60,811 bases of DNA from Clostridia bacterium (GTDB lineage Bacteria > Bacillota > Clostridia > UMGS1883 > UMGS1540). The position numbers and the translations under genes are program-made. Below are positions 26,133-35,245 of this stretch, one piece after another (within the stretch, counting starts at the first letter, position 1; each line of letters begins with the position of its first letter). The notes below the pieces were generated by a model. It was not told the origin of the DNA. It searched no databases and saw only the letters and a list, made by a program, of their open reading frames with translations. The DNA lies in the NCBI GenBank assembly GCA_017450025.1, contig JAFSYJ010000012.1, positions 1 through 60,811 on the forward strand, written 5' to 3'.

Positions 26133-26678
26133 TCACACTTTGTTTTCATATACCTCGGATTTGAGAACGCCGACAAACGGAAGATTTCTGTAATTTTCGT
26201 TAAAGTCCAGACCGTAGCCTACAACAAAGTCGTCTCCGATATTAAATCCTATGTAATCAGCCTCGACATCAGCCTTGCGGCACTGCGGTTTATTCAGAAT
26301 AGTGCATATCTTTATACTTTTTGCGCCGCGCGTTCTGAGAAGCTTTGACAAATACGAAAGCGTCAGTCCGCTGTCCAGAACATCTTCAACAATAAGAACA
26401 TCCATACCCTTGATATCCCTGTCAAGGTCTTTTCTGATTTCAACAACGCCGCTGGACTTGGTGGAGCTTCCATAACTTGAAACCGCCATAAATTCAACAG
26501 GCGCGCTGATCTTTATTGCGCGCATAAGGTCAGATGTGAAAACAAATCCGCCCTTTAATACGCTTATAATCAAAAGATTTTTTCCTGTATAATCTTTTGT
26601 AATTTTCTCTCCGAGTTCTTTTGTTTTTTTCTTTAGTTCTTCTTCGGATATAAGCACCTTTTCAATGTCGCCGTACAT
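26133..26678 (-). CDS. hpt: Hypoxanthine phosphoribosyltransferase
   Basis: Purine salvage enzyme of 181 aa: transfers phosphoribose from PRPP to hypoxanthine or guanine. The PRPP-binding loop is MDVLIVEDVLDSGLTLSYL (about residues 92-110). The flexible-loop region FMAVSSYGSSTKSSG and the base-binding VGYGLDFNENYRNLPFVG are also clear. It lies 28 bp after tilS and 76 bp before ftsH. A GTP/ATP-dependent role as TilS partner has been discussed for this conserved gene pair, but the sequence shows only the enzyme. Confidence 0.95.
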   Translation of the reverse strand: MYGDIEKVLISEEELKKKTKELGEKITKDYTGKNLLIISVLKGGFVFTSDLMRAIKISAPVEFMAVSSYGSSTKSSGVVEIRKDLDRDIKGMDVLIVEDVLDSGLTLSYLSKLLRTRGAKSIKICTILNKPQCRKADVEADYIGFNIGDDFVVGYGLDFNENYRNLPFVGVLKSEVYENKV

Positions 26679-26706
26679 AATTTTACCCTCTTTCGTTAAA
26701 TTTAAG

Positions 26707-28017
26707 TCACTGTATTTTTAAATAAAGCACACTTTTTGTCTTTGAAGTATCCTCTGCCGCGCGCAGCATACCGACGGATACTATCTGTCCCTGATTAACG
26801 ATTAGCGGAATACAATCCCTCTCGTTTTCATCTATTTTTAAATCAATAAAGAACTTTTTTACCGTCTTGGAGCCTTGCATACCCTTTGGCGTAAATCTAT
26901 CGCCTGAGCGGCGCTTTCTCGCTATATATGAGCCCGCCCGATCCGGTATTTTGATATACGGCTTTTCCGGAGCACTGTCGTACAAGCCGACCGTCAAGCC
27001 CGTTTCTTTTATATATGTTGTGCCTCCGCATTGTAGCTCATATTCATAATCGGGAACAACGACGCTGTCTCCTATTACGATTTTATCATACACGACCTGC
27101 GCCGTTTTTTGGCACGGGAAAATGTGCTTTTTACCCGACTGCTTTGAAACAAGCTCCTCCACCGCCGTTACATCATTAAAGCTCGGCATAATTCCTGCCA
27201 TTGACAACGCTTTTAATATCACTCTGCGCGTCAAAGGCTCCGGCGCTACCGTCAATATTTTTTTATCTATAATAATTTTGCCGTTTTCCGATTTAAGGGC
27301 ATTTAATTCGAGCGCCATCTTTTCCAAAAAAGCGTTATCTGCTGAAATAATTGTCCCTGCCTTAACTATTGCATCGGTAACAGCGTGATTTATATTTTCA
27401 AGTCCGGGTATAATATTATGCCTTATAAAATTCCGTGTGTAATTATCTGTTTGGTTTGTTTCATCTTCTACCCACGGGATATTGTTTTCTTTAAGATAGG
27501 CTTCTATTTCATTCCTTGTAAACCCTACAAGCGGTCTATAGACTCCGTCTCCGCGGCACGGACTGATGCCTGAAAGTCCGTTTGCTCCGCTGCCTCTGGC
27601 AAGATGGAATATAACGGATTCTGCGCTATCATTTTTATTATGCGCTGTGAAAATTGCGGAGCTGTTTGTTTTTTGCAATATTTCAAAGAAAAATTTGTAT
27701 CTTTCCTCTCTGCCGCAAAGTTCCTCCGATATTTTGCGTTCTTTGGAAATTTGGGGTATATCGAGCCTTTTAACAAAAAACTTAACGCCATATTCTGCAC
27801 ACAGTCCGCGCACAAATTCTTCGTCTCTTTCCGCCGTGTCCCGTATCCCGTGATTGACATGGGCGCAGTAAACCGGTACGCCGAGCTTGACTGACAAATC
27901 CAGAAGGCAAGTACTGTCCGCGCCTCCCGAAACAGCTACCACAACGCCGCTTTTATCAATCATATTATACTTTTCAATACATCTGACAAATTTATCATAC
28001 ATTGTTTTAGTGCACAT
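26707..28017 (-). CDS. tilS: tRNA(Ile)-lysidine synthase
   Basis: Changes C34 to lysidine in the CAU-anticodon isoleucine tRNA so that it reads AUA. The N-type ATP pyrophosphatase loop VVAVSGGADSTCLLDL is near residue 26. HVNHGIRDTAERDEEFV and FTAHNKNDSAESVIFHLARGSG follow, then a C-terminal tRNA-binding domain ending with KKFFIDLKI. I start at the ATG at 28017 (436 aa), which overlaps the dnaB end by 11 bp and has GGAG seven bases upstream; an ATG five codons later is possible. The long upstream open frame lies within dnaB and is not coding. Confidence 0.95.
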   Translation of the reverse strand: MCTKTMYDKFVRCIEKYNMIDKSGVVVAVSGGADSTCLLDLSVKLGVPVYCAHVNHGIRDTAERDEEFVRGLCAEYGVKFFVKRLDIPQISKERKISEELCGREERYKFFFEILQKTNSSAIFTAHNKNDSAESVIFHLARGSGANGLSGISPCRGDGVYRPLVGFTRNEIEAYLKENNIPWVEDETNQTDNYTRNFIRHNIIPGLENINHAVTDAIVKAGTIISADNAFLEKMALELNALKSENGKIIIDKKILTVAPEPLTRRVILKALSMAGIMPSFNDVTAVEELVSKQSGKKHIFPCQKTAQVVYDKIVIGDSVVVPDYEYELQCGGTTYIKETGLTVGLYDSAPEKPYIKIPDRAGSYIARKRRSGDRFTPKGMQGSKTVKKFFIDLKIDENERDCIPLIVNQGQIVSVGMLRAAEDTSKTKSVLYLKIQ

Positions 28018-29332
28018 TGTCAGGCTCCATAAATGTAGTGTATTCACCGCGCCAGATAAGCGGTACCGTGCCCTGCGCGCCCTGTCTGTTTTTTGCCACG
28101 ATGCACTCTGCCTTATTCTGCTCCTCAGGCGGCAAATCATCGCCCGTCTTTCTGTTAAGGAACAGCACAATGTTCGCATCCTGTGCAATAGCACCTGACT
28201 CACGGACATCGCTCAGCATCGGGCGGTCGTGCTTTTCACTTTCACGGTTAAGCTGTGCCAACGCAAGCACGGGAACCTCCAAATCCATAGCCATACTTTT
28301 AAGCTGGCGCGAAATCTGTGCAACTATGACCTGTCTGTTTTCTCCCGAAGTTTGCTTACCGGCTTCAATAAGCTGCAAATAGTCTATTACGACAAATCCG
28401 AGACCGTGTTCAAGCTTTAGCTTACGGCACTTTGTCCGTATATCGGCAACTGTGGTGCTGCCCGAGTCACTTATGTGTATCGGAAGCTTTATAAGATTTC
28501 CGACTGCGTGAGCAATCTTTTTCATATCGTCTGCGTTAAGGTCGCCGGCTCTCACCTTTTGGCCTTCTACCTTTGCTTCACTCCACAAAAGGCGGTTTAC
28601 GAGGTCTTCCTTTGACATTTCAAGGCTGAAAATTGCAACGGGCTCTTTTGAATAGTATGCCGCATTTCTTGCAACATTAAGCGCAAAGGCTGTTTTACCG
28701 ACAGCGGTCTGGGCGGCCAAAATAATGAGATTGGTCTTTTGCAAGCCGCCGATAAGCTCATCAAGGCGTTTATAGCCCGTTCTGATACCTGTGATGCCGC
28801 CTCCTGTCTCACGCGCCTTTTCGATGGCTTTAATATTTTCAGGCACGACTTCTTTTATATGATAAAACTGCTTTGAGTCTCTGTTTTGAAGTATGTCAAA
28901 AATCTTTTGTTCGGCACTATCCAGAACATAAGATATATCGTTACTCTCATCAAAGCTGATTTCTGTTATTTCTCCTGCCGCATTTATAAGCTTTCTTAAA
29001 ACCGATTTATTTGAAATTATATCAATATATGATTTGAGGTTTTCTGTTGTGCTGACCATACTGACGAGATGTCCCAAATATGCCACGCCGCCTATTGTTT
29101 CAAGGTCATCTTTGAGTTCTTCGGACAGCGTTACAACATCAACCGGCTTATTGAGCATAAAAAGCCGTACGAGGGCATCAAAAATAAGCTGATGGACTTC
29201 AAGGTAAAAATCACCCTTTTTCAGTCTGTCAACTGATTTTGTCAAAGCCTCCGTATTCAAAATCATACTGCCTATAACTGCCTGTTCTGCCTCAAGACTA
29301 TACGGCATAGTTCTGCCAATTGGTACATCCAT
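28007..29332 (-). CDS. dnaB: Replicative DNA helicase DnaB
   Basis: Hexameric fork helicase, 441 aa. The N-terminal primase-interaction domain (about 1-105) opens with PYSLEAEQAVIGSMILN. The RecA-like core has Walker A ILAAQTAVGKTAFALNVA (about residues 205-222), where the common form is ARPxMGKT. FSLEMSKEDLVNRLL, FVVIDYLQLI and DVRESGAIAQDANIV follow. No intein. It is 3 bp from rplI, as in many Firmicutes. Confidence 0.97.
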   Translation of the reverse strand: MDVPIGRTMPYSLEAEQAVIGSMILNTEALTKSVDRLKKGDFYLEVHQLIFDALVRLFMLNKPVDVVTLSEELKDDLETIGGVAYLGHLVSMVSTTENLKSYIDIISNKSVLRKLINAAGEITEISFDESNDISYVLDSAEQKIFDILQNRDSKQFYHIKEVVPENIKAIEKARETGGGITGIRTGYKRLDELIGGLQKTNLIILAAQTAVGKTAFALNVARNAAYYSKEPVAIFSLEMSKEDLVNRLLWSEAKVEGQKVRAGDLNADDMKKIAHAVGNLIKLPIHISDSGSTTVADIRTKCRKLKLEHGLGFVVIDYLQLIEAGKQTSGENRQVIVAQISRQLKSMAMDLEVPVLALAQLNRESEKHDRPMLSDVRESGAIAQDANIVLFLNRKTGDDLPPEEQNKAECIVAKNRQGAQGTVPLIWRGEYTTFMEPDNVH

Positions 29333-29335
29333 AGC

Positions 29336-29779
29336 TTACTCCTCTTCAACCGATACAGTGATTCCGGCCGATATTTCAGGGTATATTTTTACATCTACTT
29401 TTGTTTCTCCCACGGTTTTTATGTCGTTCATCACAAGCTTCTTTTTATCAACGACAACATGAAGTTGCATCTTTAAAGCCTCCGCCACAATCTGGGAGGT
29501 TATAGCTCCGAACAGTTTGCCGTTTGCTCCTGCCTTTGCCTTGATAACAACCTTCTTGCCTTCAATCTTTGCGGCAATCTCTTTTGCTTCTTTAATCTCT
29601 TGCTCTTTATGGAACTGAGCCGAGCTTTCTTTTCCTTTAAAGTCATTAACTGCTGACTTTGTAGCCTCTGACGCGAGTCCGCGCGGCAAAAGAAAGTTCC
29701 TTGCGTAGCCGTCTGAAACCTCTACCATTTGCCCCTTTTTGCCTTGTCCCTTTACATCAGTTTTTAAAATAACCTTCAT
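29336..29779 (-). CDS. rplI: 50S ribosomal protein L9
   Basis: The 147-aa protein binds 23S rRNA near the L1 stalk base. The N-domain hallmark is [24 protein letters not shown], joined by a long helix (about 41-74) to the C-domain with [18 protein letters not shown]. It sits between yybS (5 bp) and dnaB (3 bp). Confidence 0.97.
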   Translation of the reverse strand: MKVILKTDVKGQGKKGQMVEVSDGYARNFLLPRGLASEATKSAVNDFKGKESSAQFHKEQEIKEAKEIAAKIEGKKVVIKAKAGANGKLFGAITSQIVAEALKMQLHVVVDKKKLVMNDIKTVGETKVDVKIYPEISAGITVSVEEE

Positions 29780-29784
29780 TTATA

Positions 29785-30687
29785 TCATTCCCCTTTTCTG
29801 AATCTGAGCGGTCTGTAACTATCTATTACACCGACTATAAGCAATACAATCGTAGGTATTCCGCCAAGAGCGTTCACAAACATCATTATAACAACCAGCA
29901 AAATATAAATTATAACACGGATTGCCTTTGGCAGACCGAATGTTTTTATGTAATACACGCCGACGGACAAGCCGCACATGGCAAAAAGCGTCACGACAAC
30001 CATTATAATATTCATGGCTACCGCGCTTACTCCGTCAAACATCGAGAACAACAGTATAAAAAGAAACACCGTTGAAAATGTCCTGTTCAAGCTTAGTTCC
30101 TCAAAATGCGGCATATTATCAATCATATACCCGTTGCGCTCCAAAAAGCCACGGCTTATGCAGAATACAATATATACAGTAATTGCCGTAGAAATTATTA
30201 TAAACGACGGCATCATAAGCTCAAGCTGCTGTGCAAACAAATCCGCAAAATCCGATGATATATCGAGCTGCGCAAAGGTTTGTTTAAGTACTTCGATATA
30301 GTCTCCGAACAACAAAGTAAAAGCCGTCTTACCCGTGGTATGAGTATAGTATAGCAAAATAAGTGTTATTGCCGCTATTGCCGCTGTTACAGTCGAAATC
30401 ATAGTGCTTGAAAAAGTCTTTTTTTTGCTTATACCCATGCCAAGCACATATGAAACAATTACCAACAATCCGAAAAAACTCAAAATAGCAGGTATATTGC
30501 CTCTGAAAGCAGCAAACATAATCAAAAGAACAACCGCCGCAATTACAGCAAAGACCTTAAAAGAATTTTTTACAAGATTATATGTAAATAGCGAACAAAG
30601 TGCCAGCACTGAAAGAAACGGAAACCCAAATATCAATGGTACGCAAAGCAAAGCCGCCAGCAAAATTCGAAAAACATAATCCTTCAC
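29785..30687 (-). CDS. yybS: YybS-family (DUF2232) membrane protein
   Basis: A 300-aa polytopic protein with about eight membrane helices and short charged ends (N-terminal KDYVFRIL, C-terminal RPLRFRKGE). Hydropathy pattern, length and position before rplI-dnaB match YybS/DUF2232. The role is unknown. In Bacillus the next gene is the c-di-AMP phosphodiesterase gdpP (yybT), which is absent between yybS and rplI here. Confidence 0.8.
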   Translation of the reverse strand: MKDYVFRILLAALLCVPLIFGFPFLSVLALCSLFTYNLVKNSFKVFAVIAAVVLLIMFAAFRGNIPAILSFFGLLVIVSYVLGMGISKKKTFSSTMISTVTAAIAAITLILLYYTHTTGKTAFTLLFGDYIEVLKQTFAQLDISSDFADLFAQQLELMMPSFIIISTAITVYIVFCISRGFLERNGYMIDNMPHFEELSLNRTFSTVFLFILLFSMFDGVSAVAMNIIMVVVTLFAMCGLSVGVYYIKTFGLPKAIRVIIYILLVVIMMFVNALGGIPTIVLLIVGVIDSYRPLRFRKGE

Positions 30688-30692
30688 TATTT

Positions 30693-31010
30693 TTATTCCC
30701 TGCCTCTTGAAATGTTTAAATGGCGCTTTAAATTGCTTAAATCAATATTGTCTCCAAATTCATTTTCTGCGCGTTTTATAAGCTCTGCCAGTTTACTGTC
30801 AACAGCAACATATCCGATGCCCAAGGTGTCGGACAAAAGATATGCTTTAAGTATTATATCACCAATCGCTTCAGCAACATCACGGCTGTCGGCATTTTGC
30901 GCCATACGCTTATAAAGTTCTGATGTACTTCCTATAATATCCGCTTTTAAATATTCGGTTAATCTTATGTTTTTGGTAATATCAAGCTCGTCTTTCATAC
31001 AAAATTCCAT
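30693..31010 (-). CDS. MazG-like family protein
   Basis: A helical protein of about 100 residues with EYLKADIIGSTSELYKRMAQ, a conserved small charged region and IGDIILKAYLLSDTLGI. This fits the MazG-like group found ahead of yybS in clostridia. The EExxE pyrophosphatase motifs of true MazG are not obvious, so enzymatic activity is doubtful. The start is uncertain: ATG 31010, ATG 30998 and TTG 31028 are in frame. AGAAAGG is two bases before the first and fourteen before the second. It heads the run that reaches ftsH and has a strong promoter. Confidence 0.65.
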   Translation of the reverse strand: MEFCMKDELDITKNIRLTEYLKADIIGSTSELYKRMAQNADSRDVAEAIGDIILKAYLLSDTLGIGYVAVDSKLAELIKRAENEFGDNIDLSNLKRHLNISRGRE

Positions 31011-31054
31011 AGCCTTTCTACCCTGCAAGGGTATAAATTTCCAAATTCTATAAT

Positions 31055-31083
31055 ATTATATCAAAGAAAAAAGCAAATGTCAA
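31055..31083 (-). promoter_or_regulatory. Strong promoter of the MazG-like - yybS - rplI - dnaB run
   Basis: On the minus strand TTGACA and TATAAT, both perfect consensus, are 17 bp apart. The short leader holds a TACCC/GGGTA hairpin around the TTG at 31028. Confidence 0.85.
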
Positions 31084-31094
31084 AGAAATTAGAT

Positions 31095-31124
31095 AAAAAA
31101 CACGGCATTTTGCCGTGTTTTTTT
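31095..31124 (-). terminator. Terminator after the capsule-type module
   Basis: The perfect stem AACACGGCA/TGCCGTGTT with a TTT loop has runs of A and T on both sides, so it can work in both directions. It lies 47 bp past the dehydratase stop. Confidence 0.85.
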
Positions 31125-31170
31125 AAGAAATAAAATACTATTGTTACTCAAGCAAAGCCGCGCTGCCACA

Positions 31171-33012
31171 CTATGCCATAATTTGCGGTATAACATATGT
31201 AGGAACAGCTTTTTTGATTGCCTGGCTGATTTCTTCGGTATCCCCTGAAAGCGAAGACTCCAAAAGCTTAAGCTTTTCCAAAAGTTCTTCAGGCGTCAGG
31301 TCAATCGGCTTACCTATAAATATCTTACTGTGAGCTGTTTTTTGCAGACCCTCTTCGCCCATCAAAAGTTCTTCATAAAGCTTTTCTCCGGGTCTGAGCC
31401 CTGTAAACTCTATTTTTATATCAACATTGGGTCTCAAGCCCGACAGGCTTATCATCTTCTTGGCGAGGTCGTATATCTTAACAGGCTCGCCCATATCGAG
31501 CACAAATATCTCGCCGCCTTTAGCATATGCCGCCGCTTGAAGCACGAGCTGTGCAGCCTCCGGGATGGTCATAAAATAGCGCGTGATCTCTGGGTGAGTT
31601 ACCGTAACCGGACCGCCGGATTCTATTTGTTTTCTGAATCGCGGGACAACAGAGCCGTTTGAGCCAAGCACATTACCGAAGCGTACGGCAACATACTCGG
31701 TTTTACAAGTCTTTTGCAAGGTTTGCACGATCATTTCGCACATTCTCTTGCTTGCGCCCATTATGTTTGTCGGGTTAACTGCCTTATCAGTTGAAATCAT
31801 TACGAAACGCTTTGCTCCGTATTCATTTGCGCAAACAGCTGTGTTGTATGTGCCGAAAACATTATTTTTAATTGCTTCTCCGGGACTGTCCTCCATAAGC
31901 GGAACATGCTTATGTGCTGCCGCATGAAAAACAATATCGGGGCGGTATTGTTCAAAAATTGCGTTTAATCTCTGCTTATCCCTGACAGATGCAATCAAAA
32001 CATCAAGCTTTTGATTAGGATATTTTTCCGAGAGTTCATTCTGAAGCTCATATGTTGTATTTTCATATATGTCAAGTATAATAAGTCTTGCCGGATTATA
32101 CTTGATTATCTGCCTGCAAAGCTCGGAGCCTATTGAGCCGCCGCCGCCCGTGACAAGTACGCATTTACCGGATATATCTTCACCTATAAGCTTATTATCG
32201 AGCTTAACACAATCTCTGCCGAGCAAATCCTCTATCGCAACATCTCTTATACCGGAAACACCGCGACCGGCACCTGTCAAAAATGCCTCGAAGCCGGGCA
32301 AAATCTTTAGCTTTTTACCTGTTCTGCTGCATATATCGAGAATCGCTCTTTTTTCTGACGATTCTATTGAATATATGGCAAATATAATCTCATCAACATT
32401 CTTATCAGCGCATATTCTTTCAATGTCATTCCTTGTGCCAAGAACCTTTGCGCCGTGAATAATAAGCCGTCTTTTTGCAGGATTATCGTCTATCATTCCA
32501 ATAACATTATAGTTAAGAACCGGATTTTCTTCGATATCCTTTAAAAGCAGGTTTGCCAAACTACCCGCGCCAATTACAAGTACATTTTTACCTTTTTCTC
32601 TCGAGTAGCCTATAATAAGCTTTTGCAAAGTCTTAATAGCTATTCTGACAGAGAAAAACATAATAACCAAAACCACATTTACCATTATATTTAGCTTTGG
32701 GAAAATAGCAGTTTTGGACACATAAAGACCGACCACTACGCTTGCTATGGCTGCTGCAGCACAGCCCAAAAATACCCTTGCGTATTCGGTAGGTCCTGCC
32801 TTGCCGATGTCAATATAATATGCGCGAACCGCAAACATAGCGGCTATATACAAAACAGCGGTCAAAAGAATGAGGTGTATTCCGTCGTGATACTTCCCGA
32901 AAACTTCACGGATTGGAAATACCAGTGCAATTGCCGCTGCATATGTCAGGAAAACAAGCAAAATATCTATCAAAAGAAAATATCTGTTGCGAAGTATTCT
33001 CTTATTTTTCAT
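31171..33012 (-). CDS. CapD/FlaA1-type nucleotide-sugar 4,6-dehydratase
   Basis: A 613-aa membrane-anchored enzyme. Four N-terminal membrane helices (about 10-115) are followed by a first Rossmann-like domain (VLVIGAGSLANLLLKDI, about 144-160). The catalytic short-chain dehydrogenase domain has NAD loop VTGGGGSIGSELCRQI (about 290-305), FHAAAHKHVPLMEDSP and the active region STDKAVNPTNIMGASKRMCE. Members convert UDP-GlcNAc to a 4-keto-6-deoxy sugar for capsule or glycan synthesis. The usual catalytic tyrosine is replaced by methionine in MGASK, as is typical of this subgroup. It is the last of the module with the CpsB- and CpsD-like genes. Confidence 0.9.
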   Translation of the reverse strand: MKNKRILRNRYFLLIDILLVFLTYAAAIALVFPIREVFGKYHDGIHLILLTAVLYIAAMFAVRAYYIDIGKAGPTEYARVFLGCAAAAIASVVVGLYVSKTAIFPKLNIMVNVVLVIMFFSVRIAIKTLQKLIIGYSREKGKNVLVIGAGSLANLLLKDIEENPVLNYNVIGMIDDNPAKRRLIIHGAKVLGTRNDIERICADKNVDEIIFAIYSIESSEKRAILDICSRTGKKLKILPGFEAFLTGAGRGVSGIRDVAIEDLLGRDCVKLDNKLIGEDISGKCVLVTGGGGSIGSELCRQIIKYNPARLIILDIYENTTYELQNELSEKYPNQKLDVLIASVRDKQRLNAIFEQYRPDIVFHAAAHKHVPLMEDSPGEAIKNNVFGTYNTAVCANEYGAKRFVMISTDKAVNPTNIMGASKRMCEMIVQTLQKTCKTEYVAVRFGNVLGSNGSVVPRFRKQIESGGPVTVTHPEITRYFMTIPEAAQLVLQAAAYAKGGEIFVLDMGEPVKIYDLAKKMISLSGLRPNVDIKIEFTGLRPGEKLYEELLMGEEGLQKTAHSKIFIGKPIDLTPEELLEKLKLLESSLSGDTEEISQAIKKAVPTYVIPQIMA

Positions 33013-33080
33013 ATAGTAAATCTTCTTTCATCATTTTTTACTAAAGCTGTTTAAAAAATATGTGCAAATTTTATTGTACT

Positions 33081-33782
33081 TTACTTTGTTTCTTCCAATA
33101 TTTTTTGCCCATTCAAAATGAACAATTTATCTGCTTCTGCAGGAAACTTTTTTAATGCTTTTTGATATGCAGACTGCATATTGCACCTTCTTGCTGCCAT
33201 ATTGTGCATATCACTTGAAACAATGTATGTATTATTATAATTTAACAAGTGCTTTATTATTCTTCTGCCCAAAAAAGAATTAAAACGGCTTGCATTTATC
33301 TGATAAATAATATCTATGCCTTTAAATTCCCTTATAAGCAAATCAAAATCAGGATAGCGGTCAATATGCGCTATTATAGGTTTAATCCCTCTCAGTGTAA
33401 GAGAGTAAAGCCAATCCGCATATTTGCGGCTATCTCTGACAATATCAAATTCCAATAGCATATACGGCGTGTCATCTATACACAACTGCTCAATGCCGGG
33501 ATATGCATTGATGTCATTATCCAGCATAACCTCCGCTCCATACATCAATCTGGGATGTTTAATACCTTTTTTTTCAAGTTCTGCCTTCAAAATAGTTGCG
33601 CTTTCTTCGCGTTTTGCCAAAAACGATCTTAAATCATTATGCTTGTGCAAAACGCAGTGCGGCGTAGCTACACACACCTCTACCCCCTGATTGGAGCTTT
33701 CAGTAAGCATTTGAATACTCATTTCAACATCTGTGGCACCGTCATCTATTGACGGAAGAAAATGTGCATGTATGTCAATCAT
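33081..33782 (-). CDS. CpsB/YwqE-type PHP-domain protein-tyrosine phosphatase
   Basis: Manganese-dependent phosphatase of 233 aa that removes phosphate from the tyrosine tail of the partner kinase. Metal-binding PHP motifs are DIHAHFLPSIDDGA at the N-terminus, VATPHCVLHKHN, LEFDI, the histidine of PIIAHIDRYPD and SSDMHN near the end. It lies 8 bp after the kinase gene. The arrangement matches cps/cap regulatory modules that tune polysaccharide export and chain length. Confidence 0.92.
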   Translation of the reverse strand: MIDIHAHFLPSIDDGATDVEMSIQMLTESSNQGVEVCVATPHCVLHKHNDLRSFLAKREESATILKAELEKKGIKHPRLMYGAEVMLDNDINAYPGIEQLCIDDTPYMLLEFDIVRDSRKYADWLYSLTLRGIKPIIAHIDRYPDFDLLIREFKGIDIIYQINASRFNSFLGRRIIKHLLNYNNTYIVSSDMHNMAARRCNMQSAYQKALKKFPAEADKLFILNGQKILEETK

Positions 33783-33790
33783 ATTTATTC

Positions 33791-34576
33791 CTACTCTCTG
33801 GTTTCAGTTTGATCGCCGTATTTATAGCCGTACTTATAACCATAACGGTATATATAACCGTATTTGCCTCCTGTGTTTTTATAACTCCCGTACTTGCTCA
33901 CTTTTATTTCGCTGCCGCGCATAAGTACACCCAGTATTTTCATACCGCTTTTTTTGATGCTTTCCATTGTTATATCCAGCAAATCAAATGTCGTATAATC
34001 TTGTCTTACCATTACTATAACGCCAATACTGCTCTCCATTGCCAGAAGTGCATCTGTTACCACAGTAACGGGCGGTGTATCTATAAAAATATAATCATAT
34101 CTCTTACACAAATTATTGACAAGCTCTTTAAACTCATCTGATCCCAACAGTTCCGCAGGGTTGGGAGGGATTTCTCCGGCTGTCAGGCAGTCCAGATTAT
34201 CTCTGACATTATGCTTAATGGCACTGTCAAGCTCGGTAAATCCGCAAAGAACATTTGAAACGCCGTCTTTTCTTTCAACACCTAAATAGCGGTGAACTCT
34301 CGACTTTCTTAAATCACAGTCGAGGATAATAACCTTTGCGCCCATCTGTGCAAATGTTATTGCAAGATTGATACAAGCCGTTGTCTTGCCTTCTCCGGGT
34401 GATGAGCTTGTAATAACAATGGGTTTACCTTTTTCTGACTTTGGAATAGAGAACATTATATTTGTTCTGATGGTCTTGAATGTTTCAACTGTGGCAAAAT
34501 CAGATTTGTCATTTAAAATATGATTTTTTGGCTCAGAAACTTCTTTATTTTTAAATCCTAATCGTAACTTTTTCAA
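33791..34576 (-). CDS. CpsD/CapB-type bacterial tyrosine kinase
   Basis: A cytoplasmic BY-kinase of 261 aa. Walker A is SSSPGEGKTTACINLA (about 58-73), Walker A' VIILDCDLRKSRVHRYLG, and Walker B YIFIDTPPV. The C-terminal cluster (about residues 225-255) holds roughly ten tyrosines in KYGYIYRYGYKYGYKYG, the autophosphorylation tail. Such kinases need a membrane activator (CpsC/CapA, Wzz-like), which is not adjacent. The TTG start follows GGGGGGATAAAG. A leader of about 150 nt separates it from a promoter at 34738-34766. In the 288-bp gap to rplQ I see only that leader, promoter and the rplQ terminator. Confidence 0.93.
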   Translation of the reverse strand: MKKLRLGFKNKEVSEPKNHILNDKSDFATVETFKTIRTNIMFSIPKSEKGKPIVITSSSPGEGKTTACINLAITFAQMGAKVIILDCDLRKSRVHRYLGVERKDGVSNVLCGFTELDSAIKHNVRDNLDCLTAGEIPPNPAELLGSDEFKELVNNLCKRYDYIFIDTPPVTVVTDALLAMESSIGVIVMVRQDYTTFDLLDITMESIKKSGMKILGVLMRGSEIKVSKYGSYKNTGGKYGYIYRYGYKYGYKYGDQTETRE

Positions 34577-34737
34577 AACTTTATCCCCCCTATAAGTGCA
34601 ATCTCATCAAAAATCGAAGTAAATTCAATGAATAAACTGTCTTACTGTGAGAAGAATGCAAGTATATGCGTCTATAAAAATTATATTGCCTACTTTAACA
34701 TATATAATTAGCCTTTTAAATATATGATTACAAAATA

Positions 34738-34766
34738 ATAATATCATACAACATATAAATTGTCAA
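34738..34766 (-). promoter_or_regulatory. Promoter of the capsule-type module
   Basis: On the minus strand TTGACA and TATTAT are 17 bp apart. The implied 5' UTR is about 150 nt. Confidence 0.75.
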
Positions 34767-34802
34767 CTAAAATATTTGTGAACTTATATAGTGTAAAGGC
34801 AT

Positions 34803-34846
34803 AAAAAAACTAATGCAAACTGTTTTGAATTGTTTGCATTAGCTTT
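34803..34846 (-). terminator. Terminator of the ribosomal protein cluster, after rplQ
   Basis: The 11-bp perfect stem CTAATGCAAAC/GTTTGCATTAG has an 11-nt loop and is followed by seven T on the minus strand. It lies 20 bp past the rplQ stop. Confidence 0.9.
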
Positions 34847-34864
34847 TGTTAAGTTATGAACTAA

Positions 34865-35203
34865 TTAGTCAACAAGAGAAATAACAGCCATGGGAGCTGC
34901 GTCGCCGCGTCTTACCCCTGCTCTTATAATTCTTGTATAACCGCCGTTTCTCTCTGCATATTTAGGTGAAATTTCTTCAAACAGCTTATAAACAACATCT
35001 GACTTTGTAATATATGACAAAGCCTGTCTTCTTGTATGCAAAGTATTCTTTTTACCTAAAGTAATAAGCTTTTCAGCTATTGGGCGGATTTCTTTTGCTC
35101 TTGTAACGGTTGTTACTATCTTACCGTTTTCCAATAATGCCGTAACCATACCTCTGAGCATAAGGTTACGATGATCAGTTGGTCTGCCTAACTTTCTCGG
35201 CAT
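34865..35203 (-). CDS. rplQ: 50S ribosomal protein L17
   Basis: At 112 aa this is the short bacterial form. It opens [19 protein letters not shown], which places it at the peptide-exit side of 23S rRNA binding, and ends with [14 protein letters not shown]. Last gene of the alpha operon, 42 bp after rpoA. Confidence 0.97.
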   Translation of the reverse strand: MPRKLGRPTDHRNLMLRGMVTALLENGKIVTTVTRAKEIRPIAEKLITLGKKNTLHTRRQALSYITKSDVVYKLFEEISPKYAERNGGYTRIIRAGVRRGDAAPMAVISLVD

Positions 35204-35245
35204 TTACACTCACCTCCAAAATTCCACTTGATTAAATCAAAATTA

